Assembly: GCA_943737045.1 (NCBI GenBank)
Contig: CALSFV010000239.1
Coordinates: 503,501-567,500 of the forward strand
Origin: Parapristionchus giblindavisi
Taxonomy: Eukaryota > Nematoda > Chromadorea > Rhabditida > Diplogasteridae
Length of the DNA: 64,000 nucleotides
Direction: 5' to 3'
Shown here: positions 12,665-25,200 of the stretch, in pieces
How the letters are laid out: the number at the start of each line of letters is the position of its first letter
Position numbering within the stretch: position 1 is the first letter of the stretch
Position numbers and translations under genes: made by a program
The notes under the pieces: model-generated
The model's database searches: none
What the model saw: only the letters and a program-made list of their open reading frames with translations
What the model was told of the DNA's origin: nothing

Positions 12665-13720
12665 CTATCTGAGAAAATTCAACAACTGAATTTTTTTTGG
12701 TATCGACGAAAAATGGATTTTTCTGTGTATGTACGATAATTATAGGCACCATGAGTCACGGCGGTTCAATGAAGAGAAATCCCTACATTTAACTTTGGCT
12801 TCAAGGCTCTTGCATTACGAAAAATCGGCAAAGTTGATTTGCACTGGGCGGGATTCGAACCTACGAGGTTCGGATAGATACACAAAAGCTCTACCCACTA
12901 AGCCATATCGGCATGTCTCGCGAATCGTAAAACTCGATGATAGGTCTGGTCAGAAGCGAGCGCCCAGATACACCGTAGTCAACTTTCGCGCTGGGAGAAC
13001 CTAGATGTTTTAGTGCTTATCATCACTCAGTTTGCGATACTTTCTTTTTCCGGCAAGAGCTTCTTAGTTACTATCATTGAGCGGCCGTGTGAGTGTAGTT
13101 CACTGGTACTTGGAAATTCCTTCCAATTGAAAATTCGTTTCAGGAGGTGACCACACAACGATTTGGCGCCTTTTCCTAAAAAGTTTATTTCGAATCCAAT
13201 CGATTCGGGAGTGAGTGCAATGGACTCCTTGGCGAATTCTAAGAAACTATTGCTGAGGAAAGTTTTTTGATCAACGATCAACGAAGGCTGGAATTTTCAG
13301 AGAAAAATTCACATTAAATTAATTCTCACTATTTTCCCATGGCCCAGGTAAATTTTTTATTTGCTCAATAGCTTCTGCATATTATATTACATCTTTAGTT
13401 TAAATGTGGTAATTTTTGAAATCTGGGAAAATTATAAACGAATCAATTTTGTTTGCTGTATTCAATTGTGGTGAGGATTGGCGACGTTCTCTAAAAAGTT
13501 TATTTCTAATCTAATCGATTCGGGACTGGGCGCATTCGAATCCTTGTCTAATTCTCAGAAACTATTGCTTAGGAGAGTTTTTCGATCAACGGTCAACGAA
13601 CGCTGGAATTGGGAATTTTCGAAAAAAATGTTTACATTAAATTAATTCTCACTATTTTCCTTAATTCTCACTATGTAGAAGCGATTGAGCAAATAAAAAG
13701 TTTACATTCACCATGGAAAA
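12665..13720. mobile_element. Left half of fold-back element X (interrupted)
   Basis: It starts CTATCTGAGAAA. The other half, in inverted orientation, is at 21547-22201 and ends in the complement of the same bases. The two halves are separated by the MITE insertion and its triplication. The segment also contains the tRNA-like TIR element 12757-13089 and two diverged direct copies of a block around ATCGATTCGGGA. Copies occur at 16225-17280 and 19785-20840. The subterminal sequence matches element P at 24534-26703, so both are one family. Confidence 0.8.
12757..13089 (-). mobile_element. tRNA-like TIR element (family T5), array copy 1
   Basis: A 333-base element with 15-base imperfect TIRs (CACGGCGGTTCAATG and complement of CACGGCCGCTCAATG). 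A perfect 5-base target duplication TGAGT lies at 12752-12756 and 13090-13094. The inverted partner arm at about 22105-22135 lacks the element and has the target sequence once. On the minus strand it contains an A box TGGCTTAGTGG and, 33 bases on, a perfect B box GGTTCGAATCC (12841-12912). No protein is encoded; the 91-residue frame over it is a by-product. Confidence 0.9.
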
Positions 13721-13722
13721 TA

Positions 13723-14424
13723 CTCAGGCAAACAGTCGAATGCATTTTGCAGCTAACAAAAATGCATGTAACAGCTAACTCGAATGCATTTCAGATGTCG
13801 AAAAAAATGCCTGCGCAGGCATTTTGAATGCATTTTTCTTAGCTTTTTCTAGCTTTTTTGTGGCTTCTTACCTTTTTAGTAGCATTTCTATAGCAATTCA
13901 GAGCTATAAAATGCATTTTTTGCCGCTGTTCGTCACCTTTTTAGTGGCTTTTCTTGGCTATTCTTTGCCTTTTCTGTGGCTTTTCCTGGTTACTTGTCTA
14001 TGAAATGCTCATTGGCTAATGCGATTTACGTTCATTATATCGATTTATCAAATAGTGAGCATGATCAATACGTTATTATGGAATGGACGATCAATTGTAG
14101 AGAGGGAGGTAAGGATGATAGTCAATGAAACAAAGAAAAGGGGTAAAAAAGTTGGTAAATAGGTAGACAGGGGAAATATATTGATAATGAGGAAACATAA
14201 AGGGCATTGAAATACAAAAATGGGCGAAAAAAAGTGATTTGAAACATTTTCAAGGCTTTTCTTAGCTTTCCGTCGAAAAAGTTAAGGAAAGTCATCAAAA
14301 AGTTAAGATGCCTTAACTTTTTGAAGACTTTTCGAAGCTGTGGCTGCAAAATGCATTTTTGGAGACTTTTTTGTACCATTTTGCCTTCTCTTAGCTGCAA
14401 AATGCATTCGACTGTTTGCCTGAG
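13723..14424. mobile_element. 702-base MITE, copy 2
   Basis: Same TIRs and TA flanks as copy 1. Its left neighbour is fold-back element X and its right neighbour is the TMEM94-like intron, so it is a chimaeric junction MITE of the tandem array. Confidence 0.92.
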
Positions 14425-14596
14425 TAATTTGGTCCAAATTTGCGCTTTTTTAGTTATAATTTTAACTTATTTTTTGCTCTGTTCTAATCAACGTTATCGG
14501 AATGAAAGAATCAAAATAAATTTGGATTTTTTGGAAGTTTTATCAAAAAGTTTCCTAAATATAAGATAATTAGCTGTTGTAATGAAAGATGTTGAG

Positions 14597-16058
14597 ATTC
14601 GACCACATTTGGAAGAAGTTGATAATGTTCCTCTTCTTGTTAGTTTATTCACTGATTGTAATACAGTATCAACACGAGAAATGATTGAAATACTCCATGT
14701 ATACATAATAAACAATGTAAACAAATCAATATCTTTTTTTAAGGCAGAAGACGAACGTGAATTAGTATTGGGATCCATTTATTCATTAGACAATCTTATT
14801 CTTTTCCTCGAAGGAATCTATTCAATTGGAGTAGTTCCTATAACTGTTTCAGGATGCGATTATAATAATAGTCCATGTATCACAAATAACAACAATCTCA
14901 TTCCTCTATTCATGTCTATTTCTACTGATCATATTCTACATCAATCTCAAGTATAGTCATAAATATTATTATATTATATTGATATATTTCATTTCAGATT
15001 AGTTATCTTCCAAATGTTTTATCATTTTCACGGAGAAGATGCTCATTATATCAATATGGTCTATCATTCTTATTTCAATCTTGTATTAGTATTACATTGT
15101 TCTCACTTCTATCTTTGGCTCTTATACTTCCTTTCCCTATTTCCTCTTTCAATGTAAGTTTATTTTACTTTTCTATTTTGGGATCTTTCAATTTTATTCA
15201 TTTAGCAATTTTTAATTTAATGTGTATTTTTTTTGTTTTCAAAACTTTTCCAAAAAATTGTGCTTGAAATGTGAGAAGTATATTTTTTATTTGTAGACGA
15301 TCATTCTATTATTTGTAATTGAACCTCTTCTCGTTCTATCAATATCCCTTAACGATGACCATCTTGATCGTCCGTCATTACCATCTTCATCAATTATTAT
15401 CCTCTCTTCTAATATTACTCATCTCTTCTTCTTTCATTTTCCACATTTCATTTCACTTTTCACATCTTACATCCTTCTTGTAAGTCTATTTATAATATAC
15501 TAGTATTACTAATAATAATATTAATATGTGATTAAAGTTAACAATGAACAATCATCTACCGTGTCTATCTCCGTATGGATGTGAATGGATTGAACCAACT
15601 AATAACAAGAGTAATCTATCATCTTCTCAAGTTGAATATGTCATATCATTCTTGGTGAGCAACTAAACTAATCAATCACATAAATGCCCTTAACATCAAA
15701 TTATGGTCTATAATTTATTTTCATCTTTCAGAGAGTTATCAGCCTTATATTGTCATCAACACCATTTATATATCCATATCTTTCAATCTTCTCTAATCTT
15801 CCAATTCTCAATATGAAATGGACCATTACATCGATTTTATCTTTACTACTACAATATACTGTTTCAAGTATCCAATTGAAAGAATCTGTCTTATTTTCCA
15901 TTTCTCCCCTTCTTTTCATTTTTTATTTATCTCTGTCAATTTTGAGTTTGGTAATTGCTCATACATACAAAACTCGTTTTGTTCGAATATTCACCAAGGA
16001 AAATCGTAGACGTAAATTCGGGTTTGATACAAAATTAGGAATGAATTCGCCATATTAA
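14597..16058 (+). pseudogene. Duplicated 3' exons of the TMEM94-like gene, copy 2
   Basis: This repeats the exons from IRPHLEEVDN to the LGMNSPY stop with no visible disabling change. It lacks all upstream exons, the ATPase-like core and a promoter of its own. It could only be expressed by splicing from the upstream gene or from a cryptic start. I treat it as a gene fragment. By eye, its exons match those of copy 1. Confidence 0.85.
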
Positions 16059-16316
16059 CTGAACATATGTACATTATTTTTTGCATTACATAATTATATT
16101 TAATAAATAAATTGCATATATGACGTAATACTTAACATCACAGTATTGTGTTGCGATCAATGAAACATAAATGGAACCACAAGATATGTAATGACAGGAA
16201 ATGACCCCAACTACATACATCACACTATCTGAGAAAATTCAACAACTGAATTTTTTTTGGTATCGACGAAAAATGGATTTTTCTGTGTATGTACGATAAT
16301 TATAGGCACCATGAGT

Positions 16317-16649
16317 CACGGCGGTTCAATGAAGAGAAATCCCTACATTTAACTTTGGCTTCAAGGCTCTTGCATTACGAAAAATCGGCAAAGTTGATTT
16401 GCACTGGGCGGGATTCGAACCTACGAGGTTCGGATAGATACACAAAAGCTCTACCCACTAAGCCATATCGGCATGTCTCGCGAATCGTAAAACTCGATGA
16501 TAGGTCTGGTCAGAAGCGAGCGCCCAGATACACCGTAGTCAACTTTCGCGCTGGGAGAACCTAGATGTTTTAGTGCTTATCATCACTCAGTTTGCGATAC
16601 TTTCTTTTTCCGGCAAGAGCTTCTTAGTTACTATCATTGAGCGGCCGTG
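16317..16649 (-). mobile_element. tRNA-like TIR element (T5), array copy 2
   Basis: Copy of 12757-13089 carried by the tandem duplication, including the same TGAGT flanks, so it is not an independent insertion. tRNA-like part 16401-16472. Confidence 0.9.
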
Positions 16650-17282
16650 TGAGTGTAGTTCACTGGTACTTGGAAATTCCTTCCAATTGAAAATTCGTTT
16701 CAGGAGGTGACCACACAACGATTTGGCGCCTTTTCCTAAAAAGTTTATTTCGAATCCAATCGATTCGGGAGTGAGTGCAATGGACTCCTTGGCGAATTCT
16801 AAGAAACTATTGCTGAGGAAAGTTTTTTGATCAACGATCAACGAAGGCTGGAATTTTCAGAGAAAAATTCACATTAAATTAATTCTCACTATTTTCCCAT
16901 GGCCCAGGTAAATTTTTTATTTGCTCAATAGCTTCTGCATATTATATTACATCTTTAGTTTAAATGTGGTAATTTTTGAAATCTGGGAAAATTATAAACG
17001 AATCAATTTTGTTTGCTGTATTCAATTGTGGTGAGGATTGGCGACGTTCTCTAAAAAGTTTATTTCTAATCTAATCGATTCGGGACTGGGCGCATTCGAA
17101 TCCTTGTCTAATTCTCAGAAACTATTGCTTAGGAGAGTTTTTCGATCAACGGTCAACGAACGCTGGAATTGGGAATTTTCGAAAAAAATGTTTACATTAA
17201 ATTAATTCTCACTATTTTCCTTAATTCTCACTATGTAGAAGCGATTGAGCAAATAAAAAGTTTACATTCACCATGGAAAATA

Positions 17283-17984
17283 CTCAGGCAAACAGTCGAA
17301 TGCATTTTGCAGCTAACAAAAATGCATGTAACAGCTAACTCGAATGCATTTCAGATGTCGAAAAAAATGCCTGCGCAGGCATTTTGAATGCATTTTTCTT
17401 AGCTTTTTCTAGCTTTTTTGTGGCTTCTTACCTTTTTAGTAGCATTTCTATAGCAATTCAGAGCTATAAAATGCATTTTTTGCCGCTGTTCGTCACCTTT
17501 TTAGTGGCTTTTCTTGGCTATTCTTTGCCTTTTCTGTGGCTTTTCCTGGTTACTTGTCTATGAAATGCTCATTGGCTAATGCGATTTACGTTCATTATAT
17601 CGATTTATCAAATAGTGAGCATGATCAATACGTTATTATGGAATGGACGATCAATTGTAGAGAGGGAGGTAAGGATGATAGTCAATGAAACAAAGAAAAG
17701 GGGTAAAAAAGTTGGTAAATAGGTAGACAGGGGAAATATATTGATAATGAGGAAACATAAAGGGCATTGAAATACAAAAATGGGCGAAAAAAAGTGATTT
17801 GAAACATTTTCAAGGCTTTTCTTAGCTTTCCGTCGAAAAAGTTAAGGAAAGTCATCAAAAAGTTAAGATGCCTTAACTTTTTGAAGACTTTTCGAAGCTG
17901 TGGCTGCAAAATGCATTTTTGGAGACTTTTTTGTACCATTTTGCCTTCTCTTAGCTGCAAAATGCATTCGACTGTTTGCCTGAG
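17283..17984. mobile_element. 702-base MITE, copy 3
   Basis: By eye identical to copy 2; again bounded by element X on the left and the TMEM94-like intron on the right. Confidence 0.92.
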
Positions 17985-18156
17985 TAATTTGGTCCAAATT
18001 TGCGCTTTTTTAGTTATAATTTTAACTTATTTTTTGCTCTGTTCTAATCAACGTTATCGGAATGAAAGAATCAAAATAAATTTGGATTTTTTGGAAGTTT
18101 TATCAAAAAGTTTCCTAAATATAAGATAATTAGCTGTTGTAATGAAAGATGTTGAG

Positions 18157-19618
18157 ATTCGACCACATTTGGAAGAAGTTGATAATGTTCCTCTTCTTGT
18201 TAGTTTATTCACTGATTGTAATACAGTATCAACACGAGAAATGATTGAAATACTCCATGTATACATAATAAACAATGTAAACAAATCAATATCTTTTTTT
18301 AAGGCAGAAGACGAACGTGAATTAGTATTGGGATCCATTTATTCATTAGACAATCTTATTCTTTTCCTCGAAGGAATCTATTCAATTGGAGTAGTTCCTA
18401 TAACTGTTTCAGGATGCGATTATAATAATAGTCCATGTATCACAAATAACAACAATCTCATTCCTCTATTCATGTCTATTTCTACTGATCATATTCTACA
18501 TCAATCTCAAGTATAGTCATAAATATTATTATATTATATTGATATATTTCATTTCAGATTAGTTATCTTCCAAATGTTTTATCATTTTCACGGAGAAGAT
18601 GCTCATTATATCAATATGGTCTATCATTCTTATTTCAATCTTGTATTAGTATTACATTGTTCTCACTTCTATCTTTGGCTCTTATACTTCCTTTCCCTAT
18701 TTCCTCTTTCAATGTAAGTTTATTTTACTTTTCTATTTTGGGATCTTTCAATTTTATTCATTTAGCAATTTTTAATTTAATGTGTATTTTTTTTGTTTTC
18801 AAAACTTTTCCAAAAAATTGTGCTTGAAATGTGAGAAGTATATTTTTTATTTGTAGACGATCATTCTATTATTTGTAATTGAACCTCTTCTCGTTCTATC
18901 AATATCCCTTAACGATGACCATCTTGATCGTCCGTCATTACCATCTTCATCAATTATTATCCTCTCTTCTAATATTACTCATCTCTTCTTCTTTCATTTT
19001 CCACATTTCATTTCACTTTTCACATCTTACATCCTTCTTGTAAGTCTATTTATAATATACTAGTATTACTAATAATAATATTAATATGTGATTAAAGTTA
19101 ACAATGAACAATCATCTACCGTGTCTATCTCCGTATGGATGTGAATGGATTGAACCAACTAATAACAAGAGTAATCTATCATCTTCTCAAGTTGAATATG
19201 TCATATCATTCTTGGTGAGCAACTAAACTAATCAATCACATAAATGCCCTTAACATCAAATTATGGTCTATAATTTATTTTCATCTTTCAGAGAGTTATC
19301 AGCCTTATATTGTCATCAACACCATTTATATATCCATATCTTTCAATCTTCTCTAATCTTCCAATTCTCAATATGAAATGGACCATTACATCGATTTTAT
19401 CTTTACTACTACAATATACTGTTTCAAGTATCCAATTGAAAGAATCTGTCTTATTTTCCATTTCTCCCCTTCTTTTCATTTTTTATTTATCTCTGTCAAT
19501 TTTGAGTTTGGTAATTGCTCATACATACAAAACTCGTTTTGTTCGAATATTCACCAAGGAAAATCGTAGACGTAAATTCGGGTTTGATACAAAATTAGGA
19601 ATGAATTCGCCATATTAA
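18157..19618 (+). pseudogene. Duplicated 3' exons of the TMEM94-like gene, copy 3
   Basis: Third copy of the last exons (IRPHLEEVDN to the stop), by eye identical to copy 2. It has no 5' exons and no evident promoter, so it is a fragment. Its intact frame suggests the duplication is recent or homogenised. Confidence 0.85.
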
Positions 19619-19876
19619 CTGAACATATGTACATTATTTTTTGCATTACATAATTATATTTAATAAATAAATTGCATATATGACGTAATACTTAACATCA
19701 CAGTATTGTGTTGCGATCAATGAAACATAAATGGAACCACAAGATATGTAATGACAGGAAATGACCCCAACTACATACATCACACTATCTGAGAAAATTC
19801 AACAACTGAATTTTTTTTGGTATCGACGAAAAATGGATTTTTCTGTGTATGTACGATAATTATAGGCACCATGAGT

Positions 19877-20209
19877 CACGGCGGTTCAATGAAGAGAAAT
19901 CCCTACATTTAACTTTGGCTTCAAGGCTCTTGCATTACGAAAAATCGGCAAAGTTGATTTGCACTGGGCGGGATTCGAACCTACGAGGTTCGGATAGATA
20001 CACAAAAGCTCTACCCACTAAGCCATATCGGCATGTCTCGCGAATCGTAAAACTCGATGATAGGTCTGGTCAGAAGCGAGCGCCCAGATACACCGTAGTC
20101 AACTTTCGCGCTGGGAGAACCTAGATGTTTTAGTGCTTATCATCACTCAGTTTGCGATACTTTCTTTTTCCGGCAAGAGCTTCTTAGTTACTATCATTGA
20201 GCGGCCGTG
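19877..20209 (-). mobile_element. tRNA-like TIR element (T5), array copy 3
   Basis: Third duplicated copy with the TGAGT flanks. tRNA-like part 19961-20032. Confidence 0.9.
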
Positions 20210-20842
20210 TGAGTGTAGTTCACTGGTACTTGGAAATTCCTTCCAATTGAAAATTCGTTTCAGGAGGTGACCACACAACGATTTGGCGCCTTTTCCTAAA
20301 AAGTTTATTTCGAATCCAATCGATTCGGGAGTGAGTGCAATGGACTCCTTGGCGAATTCTAAGAAACTATTGCTGAGGAAAGTTTTTTGATCAACGATCA
20401 ACGAAGGCTGGAATTTTCAGAGAAAAATTCACATTAAATTAATTCTCACTATTTTCCCATGGCCCAGGTAAATTTTTTATTTGCTCAATAGCTTCTGCAT
20501 ATTATATTACATCTTTAGTTTAAATGTGGTAATTTTTGAAATCTGGGAAAATTATAAACGAATCAATTTTGTTTGCTGTATTCAATTGTGGTGAGGATTG
20601 GCGACGTTCTCTAAAAAGTTTATTTCTAATCTAATCGATTCGGGACTGGGCGCATTCGAATCCTTGTCTAATTCTCAGAAACTATTGCTTAGGAGAGTTT
20701 TTCGATCAACGGTCAACGAACGCTGGAATTGGGAATTTTCGAAAAAAATGTTTACATTAAATTAATTCTCACTATTTTCCTTAATTCTCACTATGTAGAA
20801 GCGATTGAGCAAATAAAAAGTTTACATTCACCATGGAAAATA

Positions 20843-21544
20843 CTCAGGCAAACAGTCGAATGCATTTTGCAGCTAACAAAAATGCATGTAACAGCTAACT
20901 CGAATGCATTTCAGATGTCGAAAAAAATGCCTGCGCAGGCATTTTGAATGCATTTTTCTTAGCTTTTTCTAGCTTTTTTGTGGCTTCTTACCTTTTTAGT
21001 AGCATTTCTATAGCAATTCAGAGCTATAAAATGCATTTTTTGCCGCTGTTCGTCACCTTTTTAGTGGCTTTTCTTGGCTATTCTTTGCCTTTTCTGTGGC
21101 TTTTCCTGGTTACTTGTCTATGAAATGCTCATTGGCTAATGCGATTTACGTTCATTATATCGATTTATCAAATAGTGAGCATGATCAATACGTTATTATG
21201 GAATGGACGATCAATTGTAGAGAGGGAGGTAAGGATGATAGTCAATGAAACAAAGAAAAGGGGTAAAAAAGTTGGTAAATAGGTAGACAGGGGAAATATA
21301 TTGATAATGAGGAAACATAAAGGGCATTGAAATACAAAAATGGGCGAAAAAAAGTGATTTGAAACATTTTCAAGGCTTTTCTTAGCTTTCCGTCGAAAAA
21401 GTTAAGGAAAGTCATCAAAAAGTTAAGATGCCTTAACTTTTTGAAGACTTTTCGAAGCTGTGGCTGCAAAATGCATTTTTGGAGACTTTTTTGTACCATT
21501 TTGCCTTCTCTTAGCTGCAAAATGCATTCGACTGTTTGTCTGAG
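20843..21544. mobile_element. 702-base MITE, copy 4 (right end of the array)
   Basis: It shares the copy 2-3 bases at the two internal sites that mark copy 1, but has a T for C near its right end (21539). Its right flank is the second half of element X rather than the gene. This marks it as the original MITE inserted in X. Confidence 0.9.
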
Positions 21545-21546
21545 TA

Positions 21547-22201
21547 ATGAGAATTAACTTAATGTAATCTTTTTTTTTTCGAAAATTCCCAATTCCAGCG
21601 TTCGTTGACCGTTGATCGAAAAACTCTCCTAAGCAATAGTTTCTTAGAATTAGACAAGGATTCGAATGCGCCCAGTCCCGAATCGATTAGATTAGAAATA
21701 AACTTTTTAGAGAACGTCGCCAATCCTCACCACAATTGAATACAGCAAACAAAATTGATTCGTTTATAATTTTCCCAGATTTCAAACATTACCACTTTTA
21801 AACTAAAGATGTAATATAATATGCAGAAGCTGTTGAGCAAATAAAAAATTTACCTAGGCCATGGGAAAATAGTGAGAATTAATTTAATGTGAATTTTTTT
21901 TCTGAAAATTCCCGAATTCCAGCCTTCGTTGATCTTTGATCAAAAAACTTTCCTCAGCATTAGTTTCTTAGAATTCGCCAGGGAGTCCATTGCACCCACT
22001 CCCAAATCGATTGGATTCGAAATAAACTTTTTAGGAAAAGGCGCCAAATCGTTGTGTGGTCACCTCCTGAAGCGAATTTGCAATCGGAAGGAATTTCCAA
22101 GTACCAGTGAACTACACTCATGGAGCTTGTAATTATCATACATAAAACAGAAAAATTCATTTTTCTGTCGATACCACACATATGTCGACTTTCTCAGATA
22201 G
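21547..22201. mobile_element. Right half of fold-back element X
   Basis: Inverted counterpart of 12665-13720, ending in the complement of CTATCTGAGAAA. It has no tRNA-like element and so serves as the empty site for it. Confidence 0.8.
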
Positions 22202-22248
22202 CGTGTTTTACATAGGTATAGCATACTATGGTCTCACTGTCACAAGTC

Positions 22249-25200
22249 CTATACTCTAGAGGAAGCGAGTTCTTGTTTGAAAAGTATTTGATTAAGAAGA
22301 GATCGAGTAGATAGAGCACGTGATAATCCAACCTTTTCCATTCTCTATAAATATAACAAATGAATATGAACTATTATGAAGAATGTACCGTTGATAGAGC
22401 ATTCATAATCTCATCGTTATGTCTTCCATAATAATCAGTCCATACCTTAATATATATCAACCTGTTAGGATATCGTTATAGTAAAACACGGCGGTTCAAT
22501 GAAGAGAAATCCCTACATTTAACTTTGGCTTGAAGCCTCTTGCATTACGAAAAATCGGCAAAGTTGATTTGCACTGGGCGGGATTCGAACCTACGAGGTT
22601 CGGATAGATACACAAAAGCTCTACCCACTAAGCCATATCGGCATGTCTCGCGAATCGTAAACTCGATGATAGGTCTGGTCAGAAGCGAGCGCCCAGATAC
22701 ACCGTAGTCAACTTTCGCGCTGGGAGAACCTAGATGTTTTAGTGCTTATCATCACTCAGTTTGCGATACTTTCTTTTTCCGGCAAGAGCTTCTTAGTTAC
22801 TATCATTGAGCGGCCGTGTAAAATACCTTGAGTACTCTGAGAGATGGATTAAATAGAATAACTTGTCCAGGCAAATATACAGGATTAAGGAATTCGTTTT
22901 TATTATCCATGATATGGGACCATACAGAAATAGTTCGTAAGTCACAATTCTGAATATATTTGCTCATTGATGAACTAAAGATGTGGAATGATATTACATT
23001 ATCCACAAGTCTTTCCTTCTCATTATTGAATAAGAAAGTACCATAAGTACATTTATACAATTGATCAGCCAATTCAATTAGAAGAATACCATTGAATTCA
23101 AAGAATACTGAATAGTGACTGGAAGGAAGAATTAGAAAGAAAGGAAGGAAGATATTAAATATTGGTTGTGTTGAAAAAGTTTTCAAAGAAAAAAGTATAA
23201 TAAATGAAAAACGATGGAGTACTTCGACCGTAGTCCTAGACACAGCAGTTTCAGAGTAAACAAGTAGTATACCATTTATTCAGATCTAGGCTAAGCTAAT
23301 AACATAAAAACTATATGTTTAAGAGAGTAAAGTTACAAAAAATATTCATTTATATATGATAAATATGGAAGAACTTACGAAAGAAGTTGAAAAACGCAAT
23401 CTAAGAACTGAATAAAGATTGGAGATCTAAATAGATAATAAGATATAGGGTGATGTAAACAATAAATTGTGGCAAACTTGTGCTTTTTGCAGGTGCGTGA
23501 CAAGGATTGACAACTTTATCGCACCCAATTGCAGTCAGACATCAAATTTAATACAGATTGTTGTCAATGTGTCTAATAAATATTAGTGGTTGCAATTAAT
23601 GAATGAACTGTTGACAGACAAGAAAAATGAGGATGATACAAGTCATGACCAGAGAAATGTGCTTCTTTCTAGTCAGACAACAAAAAATCTTCTTTTTGAT
23701 GTCAATCGATTCTTGCCTTCTCATTGACATCAAAACGAATATTTTTTGTTGTCTGAATAGAAAGAAGCACATTTCTCTAGTCATTCCATTTTTTGGTGCA
23801 TTTTCACATCCTCATAATAATGAGACGATAGTTCATTAGTCAAAGCGGCGCACCTCAGACGGGTTTGGTGACGCGGCGGAGAGTGTGACAGAGAGAATCA
23901 TTTGATGCCATCTCGCACGCACACCCTCTCTAATGCAGCCCACCAAACCCGCCTGGCATCCGCCTCGCCCTCTTTATAAGTTGGAAAACGTGATTAGCCA
24001 TTCATTGTTGCCTCGCTATTACAGAGGCTGAACTAAAGTGTTCTGACATGTATCATCCTCAGTTTTCTTGTCTGTCTACAAAATAGTCACTATCTGTTGC
24101 CACATTTATTTATTTCATACTTTTGACTACAATCGTTTTACTTTTTGAAGTCTGACAACAAAGTTCTCCGATAAAGTTGTCAATCGTTTGCCGTTGTCAC
24201 ACACCTGCAAAAAGCACAAGTTTGCCAAAATTTATTGTTTACATCACCCTATATAAAAATGAATAAGATGAATTTTTATTTATTTTTATTTTTAATACCT
24301 TTCATTATCAGTACTCGAATCTATTCCTTGACCATTTCTTTGAGAGAATTTATGACCAAATGAACACCTGACATATAAATTAAATGAATCAATCAATTAA
24401 ACTATTACACATCAGTTTACCATTCCTTTTCAATCAACACAGCGAATCCTTCAAGTGTTCTATAATATGGATCCAGACATAGCATAGCAAGAGAAGTCAA
24501 CTACAACTTTATGCAATTAAATTTTTATGAGAGTGTCTGAGGGAACTAACATATGAGGTGACATAGCGAAAAATAAATTTTTCAGTTTGATGTGGAATGA
24601 AATAGTGCACTGCCAGGCGACCTCAGCCACACATATGAGAAAGTTTGATTTTGTGTCTGAAGGCTACTGTACGCGAAAATGTTCGGTAGGTCAAAAAAAT
24701 TATTTCGGCTCCCAAGCACCCGATCGACTCGGGAGTGGTGCCGATCGATTCCTTGTGTGAATACAACCAACTTTTACTCAGATCACTTTTTAATCAGGAC
24801 GTCGAAGAATCGAGTTATTATATAAATAAACTTTTGAAAATTAATTACTATACGACGGTTCTCTAGAAGTAAAAAATTAAATTTGCTTAAAACGTTCTAA
24901 ATTTAATAACCAACCTTATATTAAAATATGAAGGCAAAAAAACCTGTCAACGATAGTACACCATAGTAAAATACGACAGCAACTAATAAAAAACTCACTT
25001 CACGATACTCTTTTTTAATGTATTTGTCATACTGTATGCGCATCTTTTCACGGCTTTATACCCGGCTTCCATGATAAGTGTTTTATGTTGTTTTTATACG
25101 ATTTTTTACTTAAAATTAAAACACACGATAGTGAAAAAGATTTTAAAAATGAAATGAATCGAGCAAGAATAAATCTATTAATGAGGTCACGGCCGCTCAA

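Larger units (their letters stand above)
10161..21546. repeat. 3560-base tandem array: MITE + TMEM94-like 3' part, three full units and a terminal MITE
   Basis: Units start at 10161, 13721 and 17281, and a fourth MITE spans 20841-21546. Each full unit holds the MITE, the last TMEM94-like exons, a 3' flank, the left half of a fold-back element and a tRNA-like TIR element. Units 2 and 3 look identical by eye; unit 1 differs at three positions (about 10436, 10527 and 10927). The array starts and ends exactly with a MITE, which points to recombination between MITEs. Confidence 0.93.

Noticed and set aside
12841..12912. A tRNA gene on the minus strand (and copies at 16401, 19961, 22571, 25365)
   Set aside because: The A and B boxes are good, but the acceptor and T stems do not pair properly, the segment is always inside the same 333-base TIR element, and no normal 3' end follows.
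10562..21520. Repeated frames of 92, 82, 94, 124, 102, 91, 84 and 72 residues as a gene family
   Set aside because: They recur only because of the tandem array. The 124- and 102-residue frames are pieces of TMEM94-like exons; the others lie in the MITE, element X or the tRNA-like element, and some overlap each other on opposite strands.
10161..21546. Tandem array as a pure assembly duplication
   Set aside because: Not excluded, but the junction structure and the unit-specific base differences at both ends fit a real unequal crossover; copy number still needs long reads.
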